Below, piece by piece: positions 16,480 through 23,279 of a stretch of DNA of 64,000 nt. The DNA is from Gemmatimonadetes bacterium T265 (GTDB lineage: Bacteria > Gemmatimonadota > Gemmatimonadetes > Gemmatimonadales > Gemmatimonadaceae). The position numbers and the translations under genes were made by a program. The notes under the pieces were generated by a model. It made no database searches and was not told the DNA's origin. It was given only the letters and a program-made list of their open reading frames with translations. Each line of letters begins with the position of its first letter. Within the stretch, counting starts at the first letter, position 1. The stretch lies in contig BPUI01000001.1 of assembly GCA_019973575.1 (NCBI GenBank), positions 2,864,342-2,928,341 of the forward strand, written 5' to 3'.

Positions 16480-16575
16480 CGGCGGACGTGTCGACCTCTG
16501 TTCCCGAATCCGCCGCGCGTGCGTCTGTGCCTCAACGCAACGCCGCATCAGGAAGCTGCTGTCCCTCCCCGGAAA

Positions 16576-16597
16576 CCCCGATCGCGCACGATCGGGG
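16576..16597 (+). terminator. Terminator after the winged-helix gene
   Basis: Stem CCCCGATCG, loop CGCA, complement CGATCGGGG, preceded by AAA and followed by CATTTCG. Short, GC-rich and placed 97 bp after the stop. Confidence 0.65.
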
Positions 16598-16678
16598 CAT
16601 TTCGCGCGTTGAACACTCTATCAACTACCCGGCCCGGCCCGCATGTTATCTGACCAGAGAGCCGAGAGGAGGTAGCAG

Positions 16679-17614
16679 TTGCGATACACAGTTGAACTTG
16701 AGGGCGCGGAGCGGCGGCAGATTGCCCTGCAGCTACCCCTCGCGTGGGAAATACTCGAGACGCTCGACAAGGGTGCCAAGCGTGCGCTTCGCTTACACAC
16801 GCAGGGGCGCAGCGAACTCACCGGCCGGTATCCAAGCGCGCTCGCGCCTGCCGCTGCGATCACCCTTATCGGGGCGCAAGAGGTACCCGCGCGTCTGACT
16901 CTCCGTGCGCCACGGATCGAGGAGTCGATCAGCGGGGCAGACTTGCTGCGCGACGTCCCGAAAGATGCCTCGGCGGTCGGCCTCTACGCTGACGCCGTTC
17001 GGGATGCACTCGAGGGCCGATCCGACAGCGACAACCTCGACGAGGGACTCGTCGCCGGCTTCAAGGATCTTGAAGGGGTATTCACCCGCGGTGTCGAGAG
17101 TGTGCGAATCACGAACGGACGCCCGGACGCAGTGCCAGTCGAGATCCGCCAAGACCAACTCGACGACCTGCGCAACTTCCGACTTCGCCACCCATCACCG
17201 CGCACCATGCGCCTTGTTGGGAAGCTGGACGTAATCCGTCACAGCGACAATGCGTTCACGCTGATCGTTGGAGGTGCAGCGATTCGTGGGGCTGCCGCTC
17301 CGAACGTCGAGCTACCACTGCAGGCTTTCTACGGCCAGACAGTCATCATGTCGGGCGTCGTGCACTTCAAAGGGTCGGGACGCGTGCTTCGCTTCGAGGC
17401 GCGGGACGTCGCGGCGCCAATGCCGCACGAGCTGTCGCTCTGGTCCGGCGAGCCGCGGCCGCTGTTCGGCACCGGCTCGGGCGTCGATACGCGCAAGCCG
17501 CAGGGCGCCCGCTCCGGGCTGAATGCGGTGTATGGGCGCTGGCCGATCCCGGGGAGTGACGCCGAAGTCGCCGAGGCTATTGCGTCCGTAAGTGCCCCGA
17601 CGGAGAGCGCGTGA
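16679..17614 (+). CDS. Unrecognised 311-aa protein, partner of a PIN-domain gene
   Basis: 311 residues from a TTG start with an excellent Shine-Dalgarno (GAGGAGGT, 6 nt away), unlike the leaderless genes nearby. No signal or membrane segment. Residues 1-80 form a mixed alpha/beta segment (RYTVELEGAERRQIALQLPL); residues 150-250 are beta-rich (RLVGKLDVIRHSDNAFTLIV, VIMSGVVHFKGSGRVLRFEA), suggesting an OB- or SH3-like fold. I do not recognise the family. The stop overlaps the PIN gene by 4 nt, so this may be the antidote or DNA-binding partner of a toxin-antitoxin-like pair. That is inference; classical VapB antitoxins are much shorter. Base composition is visibly less GC-rich than the neighbours. 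Confidence 0.7.
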   Translation: MRYTVELEGAERRQIALQLPLAWEILETLDKGAKRALRLHTQGRSELTGRYPSALAPAAAITLIGAQEVPARLTLRAPRIEESISGADLLRDVPKDASAVGLYADAVRDALEGRSDSDNLDEGLVAGFKDLEGVFTRGVESVRITNGRPDAVPVEIRQDQLDDLRNFRLRHPSPRTMRLVGKLDVIRHSDNAFTLIVGGAAIRGAAAPNVELPLQAFYGQTVIMSGVVHFKGSGRVLRFEARDVAAPMPHELSLWSGEPRPLFGTGSGVDTRKPQGARSGLNAVYGRWPIPGSDAEVAEAIASVSAPTESA

Positions 17615-18072
17615 GTATCGAAGACTCGCCGGTCGTGCTCGACGTAGGAGCGACGGTGCACCTGGCCAGGGGAGACGGATACGGCGCTGAACTCGATCGG
17701 CGATTCGCCCTGCTCGCGCGCCGCGTCGCACCGCTGATTTCAGCGGTTTCCGTTGGCGAGGTGCTCCGCGTCGCTCGCCGCCAGCGTCAAATCACGCGCG
17801 CGGAGCAGGTAACGGACGAAGCGGTTCAGCAGCTACTCTCAAACCTCAACGTCGTACCTGCAGAAGGCGCGGTGGCGCTCGAGTTCGCCCGACTCAGCGC
17901 GGCTCTGGACGACGCTGGAAATCGGCTCCACAACTCGGCGAAGGTGTGGGTAGCAGCGACGGCCGCAGCTACGCGGGGAGTTGTCGTGACCGACGACGTC
18001 GACTTTCGAGCATTCGGCGAGGAGGTGCGATGCGAAATCGTGGACGCGATGCCCTTCCTCGAAGCGGAGTAA
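17611..18072 (+). CDS. PIN-domain protein (VapC-like)
   Basis: 153 residues. It has the PIN-domain order VVLDVGATVHLARGD with Asp11, SAVSVGEVLRVARR with Glu50, and VVVTDDVDFRAF with Asp128/Asp129. The usual third acidic residue, two before the Trp of the xWVAATA motif, is Lys111 here, so either the alignment shifts or ribonuclease activity is reduced. VapC proteins are RNases that stop translation. The GTG start overlaps the previous stop (GTGA). Located in the cargo part of the integrated element, consistent with element maintenance or defence. Confidence 0.75.
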   Translation: MSIEDSPVVLDVGATVHLARGDGYGAELDRRFALLARRVAPLISAVSVGEVLRVARRQRQITRAEQVTDEAVQQLLSNLNVVPAEGAVALEFARLSAALDDAGNRLHNSAKVWVAATAAATRGVVVTDDVDFRAFGEEVRCEIVDAMPFLEAE

Positions 18073-18172
18073 CGTGGGTGGGACGTTGTAGGTAGCGGGA
18101 GACCCCGGACATGCGGCGTTACCGGTGGGAAGCGCGCTACGCACCGCGGACCCGCCGGACCCTCGCCGCGGC

Positions 18173-18364
18173 TCACCAACTTAGGAGCTCGGGGGCGCCG
18201 GGCAGCGCCCGCCACGCGTAGCACGCGCACGACGGGCACGCCACGAACGCGCGCCCCCACGGCCCCGCGATTGGCACGCGCCGGAGTTCGGCTGCCCGCC
18301 GGTGACACCGCGGGCACACGCGAACGGCCGGGCGCGGCTGTTCCGCCGGTGATCTTGGGTTCAC
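18173..18364 (-). CDS. 63-aa zinc-ribbon protein behind the integrase
   Basis: 63 residues from a GTG that overlaps the integrase stop (GTGA). It holds two Cys pairs, VCPRCHRRAAELRRV and VACPSCACYAW, forming a zinc ribbon, and ends in PELLSW. It is translationally coupled to the integrase and so may act with it or serve as a small element-encoded regulator. Too short for most gene finders. Supported by the overlap, the paired CxxC motifs and frame continuity. Confidence 0.6.
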   Translation of the reverse strand: MNPRSPAEQPRPAVRVCPRCHRRAAELRRVPIAGPWGRAFVACPSCACYAWRALPGAPELLSW

Positions 18365-19776
18365 GCGGGGCGTGCGAACCGCAGGAGGCGCGCGCCGCTC
18401 GCACCCTCGGATGCGGGCGCGCGTCCCGCAAGGGCTGCAGCGACGGCGCCGGACGTGAGCTCGGCGGCGCGCTTCCGGCTCGAATCGACGAGGTGCGCGT
18501 AGCGCGCCGTCGTCGCGCTGTCCATGTGGCCGAGTAACGCCCCGATCAAGGGAAGCGTCAACCCACCCGACGCGGCAACGCTGGCGAACGCGTGCCGCAA
18601 GTCGTGTAACCGCACTTCCGCCAATCCGGCCGCGTGGCGCGCCGCATCCCACACCCGCGCCGTGTCCGTAAAGTGTGCGCCGGGCTTCGCGCCGGGGAAT
18701 ACATACGGGTTGCCGGCCTGCCGGTGCGCCCGCATGGCATCGACGACGGCGAGCGCCGGCGCGCCGAGCTCGCGCACGCTGCGGCCTGTTTTAGTGTCGG
18801 CGAGTGTGGCGACGCCGCGCCCCAGGTCGACTGCATCCCAACGGAGCGTCAGGGCTTCGCGCTCGCGCCACCCGGACAGGAGGAGGAAGCGCAGCACCGC
18901 GATGGCTACCGGGTTCGCCGGGGCCGGCGCGCGTGCGCCGTCAGCCGCAGTCGCCTTCGTTCGGTGCTTGGCTGTAGCGGGCGTGGCGCGGCGGCGCTTG
19001 GTCGTGCGCGCCGTCGGCGGGGCAGGGAGCCCCGCGCGCTCCGCCGTGGCGAGCGCGGCACCGAGCGCGGCAAACTCGTCGTCCGTCAGGTAGCGCTCGC
19101 GCTTGTGCTCGGGGTAGGGCGCGACGTGGCGGCACGGGTTCGACCCGTCGGGCCGGTGCCCGTGCCGCTCGGCGTACGTGAACAGCGCGGACAGCGCGGC
19201 AAGCGCACGGTTCGCCATGTACGGGCGCGTCTTCATCCCCAGGTGGAGCGCGGCGACCTGTGCGCGGGTCACGTCGGCGACCTTATGGCGGCCGAGCGCG
19301 GCCCGCAGTTCGCCCGCGCGCTCGGCGCCCGCGTCCGGCCCGCGGCGCACCGGGACGAGGCCGAGCAAGCGCCGGTACTCGGCGACCGTCGACGCCTTCA
19401 ACTTCGCCGCGCCCTCGACGAGGAAGGCGTCAGCGAGCTCGGCAACCATCGGCGCGGCGACGCGGGACCGCACGGACGCGCGGCGGGCGTCGCGCGCGGC
19501 GGCCGCGCTGCCGGCGGTGGCGCGAACGCCCGCGGCCGCCGCCGCGAGCTTGCGAGCGTCGGCGATCGTGACCGCCCCGAACGTGCCGAGCGTGACGAAC
19601 CCGCGGCGGCCGCCCCGGCCGCCGACGGCTTCGCGCACGAAGAACGACGCCCGGCCGCTCGGCAGCACACGCACTCCGAGCGCCGGGGCATCGGCGTCGT
19701 ACACGGTCGCACCCGGGGGCAGGGCCCGGACGAAGGTGGGCGTTAGACGTTCCCGACGGGCTGGCGGGCGGGGCAT
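18361..19776 (-). CDS. int: Tyrosine recombinase integrase
   Basis: 471 residues, phage-type integrase of the P4/lambda group. An N-terminal DUF4102-like arm-binding domain (VYDADAPALGVRVLPSGRASFF) is followed by a core-binding helical region (about 110-230). The catalytic domain has Arg304 (GWRERE), His391 and Arg394 (HDLRHAF), His417 (LLGHMD) and the nucleophile Tyr426 (TTARYAHL). A low-complexity basic insert (KRRRATPATAKHRTKA) sits between the core and catalytic domains at about 258-285. It catalyses integration and excision at the tRNA-Gln core repeats. Start at 19776 because a longer frame lacks homology. It points away from the right end of the element. Confidence 0.95.
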   Translation of the reverse strand: MPRPPARRERLTPTFVRALPPGATVYDADAPALGVRVLPSGRASFFVREAVGGRGGRRGFVTLGTFGAVTIADARKLAAAAAGVRATAGSAAAARDARRASVRSRVAAPMVAELADAFLVEGAAKLKASTVAEYRRLLGLVPVRRGPDAGAERAGELRAALGRHKVADVTRAQVAALHLGMKTRPYMANRALAALSALFTYAERHGHRPDGSNPCRHVAPYPEHKRERYLTDDEFAALGAALATAERAGLPAPPTARTTKRRRATPATAKHRTKATAADGARAPAPANPVAIAVLRFLLLSGWREREALTLRWDAVDLGRGVATLADTKTGRSVRELGAPALAVVDAMRAHRQAGNPYVFPGAKPGAHFTDTARVWDAARHAAGLAEVRLHDLRHAFASVAASGGLTLPLIGALLGHMDSATTARYAHLVDSSRKRAAELTSGAVAAALAGRAPASEGASGARLLRFARPA

Positions 19777-19832
19777 AGATTCGAGGGCGCGGCGGACGTG
19801 CGCCTGGTCAAGGGAGAGCTGATAGGTGCACC

Positions 19833-19853
19833 GTGCGCCTACCGTGCGCCTAC
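19833..19853 (+). repeat. Right arm-type repeats (2 x GTGCGCCTAC)
   Basis: GTGCGCCTAC at 19833-19842 and 19844-19853, 1 nt apart, exactly as at the left end (8639-8659) and in the same orientation. They lie 57 bp upstream of the integrase start and 104 bp before the right core repeat. Confidence 0.75.
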
Positions 19854-19957
19854 CAATGTGGCACCCGTGGCGACGCACAGCAATGCCTAGCGAATCGCAA
19901 GCTATTATACCACAGCACTTACAGAACCGTCCGGTATCCCCAGTGACCCCGCGTTCC

Positions 19958-20010
19958 CTGACTCTGGATCAGAAGAGTCCTGGTTCGAGCCCAGGAGGGG
20001 CAATGCGAAG
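19958..20010 (+). repeat. attR: right 53-bp direct repeat (tRNA-Gln 3' part)
   Basis: Identical to 8529-8581. It lacks the 5' half of the tRNA and so is not a functional tRNA gene. Under the usual model this is the original 3' end of the target tRNA. Confidence 0.95.
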
Positions 20011-20045
20011 CCCGGCAAGCACGTAGTGTGCTGCCGGGCTTTCGT
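20008..20045 (+). terminator. Hairpin after attR, probable original tRNA terminator
   Basis: The stem AAGCCCGGCA pairs with TGCCGGGCTT and is followed by TCG. Same position relative to the core as the hairpin at 8578, but different stem bases. Confidence 0.55.
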
Positions 20046-20067
20046 TCGTCGCCGATGCCGGGCCTTG

Positions 20068-20087
20068 TGGTAAGCGGCTGGTAAGCG
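20068..20087 (+). repeat. Paired 9-bp repeats (2 x TGGTAAGCG)
   Basis: TGGTAAGCG at 20068-20076 and 20079-20087, 2 nt apart, 58 bp beyond the 20010 core edge. Their spacing and distance mimic the GTGCGCCTAC arm repeats of the first element (58 bp from its core), with different sequence. They may be arm sites of a second, now integrase-less element. Confidence 0.6.
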
Positions 20088-20203
20088 CGCGGCACGAATC
20101 GGCACGCGACGACGTGGCCCACAGGCGCGGCCGTGTCGAGCGGCCGGCACACCGCCTGCCCCGGCACGCCGGATCGAGTACCGCCCCTGTCCCTCTCTAC
20201 CGC

Positions 20204-21226
20204 ATGCCTGTCCACGATCACCCCCCATCCTCCGCCGCGGAGGTCGTCGACGTCGTTGCGCCCGACCGCGGCCTCGCCCCGGTCAGCGTCGTGATCCCGA
20301 CCTACCGGCGCGCCGAGTATCTGCAGGCGGCGCTCGACTCGGTGTTCGGCCAGACGCGGCCGCCGCGCGAGGTCATCGTCGTGGACGACGGCTCGCCCGA
20401 CGACACCGCGGCGCGCCTGGCGCCGCTCGCGCAGGCGGGGCGCATCCGCTACGTGCGCCAGGCGAACGCGGGCATGTCGGCCGCGCGCAACGCCGGGGCG
20501 GCACTCGCGACGAGCAAGTACCTGCTCTTCCTCGACGACGACGACCTGCTCGTCCCGACCGCACTCGCCTGGCTCGTCGACGAGATCGAGCGAGACCCCG
20601 CGGTCGGCTTCGTCTACGGCGACGCCGTCCTGTTCTCCGGCGCGGTGCCGCCGATCGAGGACGCGCCGGACGCGGTGGCGGCGCCCGCGGACCTCGCGGT
20701 GTTTCTGGTCTTCAATCGGATCGGATCGCCCGGACAGGCGCTCGTCCGCCGCGCGGCGTTCGAGGCGGTCGGGCGGTGGCGCAACCAGTTCACGAACGTG
20801 GAGGATTGGGACCTCTGGCTCAAGCTGCTCGCGCGCTACCCGGCCCGCGGCGCCCAACGGCCGGTGCTGGCGTACCGGCTGCACGAGCACAACATCTCGC
20901 GTAACATGGTCGGCAAGTACGTCTCGAGTCTCAGCATCGCGCGGCTGCACCTGGCGGCGCTGCCGCCGGACCGGCGGCCCATCGTGCAGGCCCTTTCACA
21001 TTCCCGGCTGCGCCGCTACCACGCGCCGCACCTGGCGGAGATGTTCGGCGCGGCACTGCGAGACCGGCAGTGGACGCGCGCGCGCCGGGCGGGGCTGACC
21101 TGGGTCCGGGCGTGGATGGTCGAAGGCACGGCCCTCGTTGCCATGAAGGCGCACCTGGTTCGCCAGGGGCGGTGGCGCCTCCATCCTGACGACCCGGCGC
21201 GCGCGCTCTACCTCACGCAGTACTAG
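20204..21226 (+). CDS. Family 2 glycosyltransferase
   Basis: 340 residues. The GT-A domain fills residues 25-230: VSVVIPTYRRAEYLQAALDS, then VIVVDDGSPDDTAARL, NAGMSAARNAGAALA and the DxD-type metal site FLDDDDLLVP. A Trp-rich acceptor region follows (FTNVEDWDLWLKLL). The C terminus is helical and basic. It transfers a sugar from a nucleotide-sugar donor; donor and acceptor are unknown. It has no operon partner; it lies alone between two tRNA-Gln 3' fragments, which suggests cargo of a mobile remnant. ATG at 20204 preferred over one 90 nt upstream. Confidence 0.85.
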   Translation: MPVHDHPPSSAAEVVDVVAPDRGLAPVSVVIPTYRRAEYLQAALDSVFGQTRPPREVIVVDDGSPDDTAARLAPLAQAGRIRYVRQANAGMSAARNAGAALATSKYLLFLDDDDLLVPTALAWLVDEIERDPAVGFVYGDAVLFSGAVPPIEDAPDAVAAPADLAVFLVFNRIGSPGQALVRRAAFEAVGRWRNQFTNVEDWDLWLKLLARYPARGAQRPVLAYRLHEHNISRNMVGKYVSSLSIARLHLAALPPDRRPIVQALSHSRLRRYHAPHLAEMFGAALRDRQWTRARRAGLTWVRAWMVEGTALVAMKAHLVRQGRWRLHPDDPARALYLTQY

Positions 21227-21444
21227 GAGAGTTGGCGACCGTGTTCCGCGCCCGTGCGGGCCCGTCGCGACCGTTCCCCCGACGCCGCAACGCTGCGGCA
21301 CGTAGAACGGCCGTATCGCGCTGCGCGTTGGGTATGATTTCTCGCGGCACCGTGCGGCAGGCACGCATCGAGATTCGGGCACCGACGCTCGGATCTCTCC
21401 CTTCAGCCGGCATTTCGTTGGTGGTGAGGCGCTCCGTTCCGCAC

Positions 21445-21484
21445 CTCTGGATCAGAAGAGTCCTGGTTCGAGCCCAGGAGGGGC
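21445..21484 (+). repeat. Third copy of the tRNA-Gln 3' part (40 bp)
   Basis: Exact match of 40 bp to the core of the 53-bp repeats, from CTCTGGATCAG to AGGAGGGGC. It diverges on both sides. It lacks the 5' tRNA half, so it is not a tRNA gene. Confidence 0.95.
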
Positions 21485-21525
21485 CCTACGTTGCGCCGCA
21501 CGCCCGCCGCCGTTCACCCCGGCCT

Positions 21526-21801
21526 CTACGCCCCGCCGGCCGTCCGACGCCGACTCCACCACCACCAGTCGCGTTGCTCCGCCGGCAGGTCCGGGTCGCG
21601 CGCCTGCGCCACCGCCGCCGCGAACACGTCGCGCACGCATGGGTCGTGGCGCACGCCCGTCACCACGCACAGCTCGTCGTAGAGCGCGTCGGGCTCGCAC
21701 GCGGCGAGCGCGTCGACACTCGTCACGCCAAGCCGCGCGAGGTCGCGGACGGTGGCCGGTCCGACCGAACGCAGGTCCCGCAGGCGCCGCGGGTTGCTCA
21801 C
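21526..21801 (-). CDS. Cdd1/'pathogenicity locus' helix-hairpin-helix protein
   Basis: 91 residues. RDLRSVGPATVRDLARLGVT forms a helix-hairpin-helix; ALYDELCVVTGVRHDPCVRDVFAAAVAQA and a Trp-rich end (RDWWWW) match PF11731 (Cdd1). The family's role is unknown; the HhH fold suggests nucleic-acid binding. The GTG overlaps the VOC gene stop (GTGA). It ends 42 bp right of the third tRNA fragment, so it belongs to the chromosome outside the insertions. Confidence 0.8.
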   Translation of the reverse strand: MSNPRRLRDLRSVGPATVRDLARLGVTSVDALAACEPDALYDELCVVTGVRHDPCVRDVFAAAVAQARDPDLPAEQRDWWWWSRRRTAGGA

Positions 21802-22202
21802 GCGCCCGCGCCCGGGGCGCGTTCGACATCCTGCGCGAACAGCACCACGTGTCCGCCCGGCTCGCGCCACCCGATCTCGTCGGCGCCGTAGAACGTGCGC
21901 CGGCGCGGCACGACGAGTTCCACGTCGGCGAGGGCGCGCGCGACGGCGTCGAGGTCGGTGACGTCAACGTAGAGCCCCGCCGAATGCCCGGCGCCGTCGC
22001 CGAGCGCGGCGGGCACGTCGTCGGCGAGGCTCGCGCGCGCTTGGTACATCAGCGTCGCGCCGTCGCGCTGCAGGAGGACGAAGCCGAGCGCGTCGCCGTG
22101 CGGCACCTGCGCGACGGGCGTGAAGCCGAGCCGGTCGACCCAGAACGGGAGCACCGGTTCGATGCGGTCGACGTGGAGGACAGGTGTGAGCGCGTGAATC
22201 AT
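21798..22202 (-). CDS. VOC-family (glyoxalase/bleomycin-resistance fold) protein
   Basis: 134 residues, one VOC module of two beta-alpha-beta-beta-beta units: LTPVLHVDRIEPVLPFWVDR at the start and GLYVDVTDLDAVARAL in the second half, ending with WREPGGHVVLFAQ. The metal-ligand His/Glu pattern is partly kept (His10, and Glu near WREPGGH). The substrate is unknown. ATG at 22202. It forms an operon with the Cdd1-like gene and perhaps the AraC-type gene, all on the same strand. Confidence 0.8.
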   Translation of the reverse strand: MIHALTPVLHVDRIEPVLPFWVDRLGFTPVAQVPHGDALGFVLLQRDGATLMYQARASLADDVPAALGDGAGHSAGLYVDVTDLDAVARALADVELVVPRRRTFYGADEIGWREPGGHVVLFAQDVERAPGAGA

Positions 22203-22269
22203 GATCGGGAACGCGTAAGCCGAAGTGGGCACCCCCGCCCCGGGCGTGGTCCCGAGGCGCCCACCCACG

Positions 22270-23151
22270 CTACGCGTCCGCCGCGGCTCCGTCTTGGGCG
22301 AATGGAACCACCTCGGCCGTCCGCCGCTCGCGCGCCCACGCGCTCGGCGTCAATCCGACGAGCGCCCGCACCTCCTCGATCAGGTGCGCCTGGTCGGCGT
22401 AGCCGTGCGCGTACGCGAGGGCGCCCCAGCAGACCTCCGCGTCGCGCCGCTCGAGCGCGCGCAGTCCGACGTGAAGCGCGCGGAGGCGTGCCACGCGGGC
22501 GAACGGCTTGGGCGCGAGCCCCACGTGCCGGACGAACTGCCGCGCGAGGTGCTGGCGCGACACGCCGAGCGCGCGACCCACGGCGGCGACGCGCGCTCGG
22601 CCGCCGCTCGCCTCGAACAGCCGCACCGCCCGGGTCACCGCGGCCGGCGGCGGCGCGAGCGGCGCGAGTCGGACCGCGAGCGCGGCGGCGACGCCCGACC
22701 GCGCGCCGTCGAGGTCGGGCACGCGCGCGAGCGGCGCGAGGAACTCCTCGGCGTTAGGCCACAGTGCGTCGAGCGGGACGCGGCCGTCGGCGAGGTCGGC
22801 GGCGGCGACGCCGAAGACGCGGCCCGCTACTTCGGGGCGGAGGCGTACGCCGACGTACGCGGTCGGCGCGGCGGTGCCGACGACGTGGGCGGTGGTCATC
22901 GTCCCTACCACCCAGGCCTCCGCCAGGGCGAGCGGCGCGGGCACGCCCCCGACGGCAGCCGGCCCGACGGGCGTGAAGCCGAGCACGACGTCGGTGCTCC
23001 CGTCCGGAAGGATGCGCCGGGGTCGCGCCGCGGGCCCGTTCCCGACACGCTCGTGTGACCAGAGTGCCGACACGACGGACGCGAGCGGCGCGGGCGGTCG
23101 CACCTCCGTGTAGGCGCGTGCGAAGGAGCCGCGGGCAAGGGCGGGGAGCAT
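22270..23151 (-). CDS. AraC-family transcriptional regulator (DUF6597-like N terminus)
   Basis: 293 residues. The N-terminal half holds an RILPDGSTDVVLGF motif and YVGVRLRPEVAGRVFGV, typical of DUF6597-type effector domains in AraC regulators. The C-terminal half is the HTH_18 domain: VGRALGVSRQHLARQFVRHVGLAPKPFARVARL and GALAYAHGYADQAHLIEEVR. The target and ligand are unknown. The ATG at 23151 was chosen because homology begins a few residues later; AGCTTGCG stands just before it, resembling the -10-like boxes at leaderless genes. A longer open frame upstream lacks conserved sequence. Confidence 0.85.
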   Translation of the reverse strand: MLPALARGSFARAYTEVRPPAPLASVVSALWSHERVGNGPAARPRRILPDGSTDVVLGFTPVGPAAVGGVPAPLALAEAWVVGTMTTAHVVGTAAPTAYVGVRLRPEVAGRVFGVAAADLADGRVPLDALWPNAEEFLAPLARVPDLDGARSGVAAALAVRLAPLAPPPAAVTRAVRLFEASGGRARVAAVGRALGVSRQHLARQFVRHVGLAPKPFARVARLRALHVGLRALERRDAEVCWGALAYAHGYADQAHLIEEVRALVGLTPSAWARERRTAEVVPFAQDGAAADA

Positions 23152-23279
23152 CCGCGCAAGCTGACACCCCACGGTCACTCCGACCACCTCGGCGCTGTGT
23201 TCAGCGGCGCGCCCCGGATGCGCGCCTGCGGCATCACCGTGCCGCACGGCAAGCCCACACGCGCGCCGAGACCGTGCCC

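Larger units (their letters stand above)
8529..20010. mobile_element. Integrative element inserted in tRNA-Gln
   Basis: An 11.4-kb segment bounded by a perfect 53-bp direct repeat that begins inside the anticodon stem of tRNA-Gln. A tyrosine integrase gene lies at the right end, pointing inward. Short repeats that look like integrase arm sites are found near both ends. Contents: XRE repressor, excisionase-like protein, Prim-Pol, helicase, zinc-ribbon protein, methyltransferase-nuclease fusion, winged-helix protein, a possible toxin-antitoxin pair, integrase and zinc-ribbon protein. There are no capsid, portal, terminase or conjugation genes. It therefore resembles a satellite or integrated plasmid rather than a complete prophage or ICE. 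Confidence 0.9.
20010..21484. mobile_element. Probable remnant of a second tRNA-Gln insertion
   Basis: A 1.5-kb interval between the 53-bp repeat ending at 20010 and a third, 40-bp copy of the tRNA-Gln 3' part at 21445-21484. It carries TGGTAAGCG repeats near its left edge and one glycosyltransferase gene, and no integrase. It looks like a deletion derivative of an earlier insertion at the same site. Inference from repeats only. Confidence 0.5.

Noticed and set aside
21445-21484. A second tRNA-Gln gene at 21445 or 19958
   Set aside because: Both copies lack the acceptor 5' strand, D arm and half of the anticodon stem; they are att remnants.
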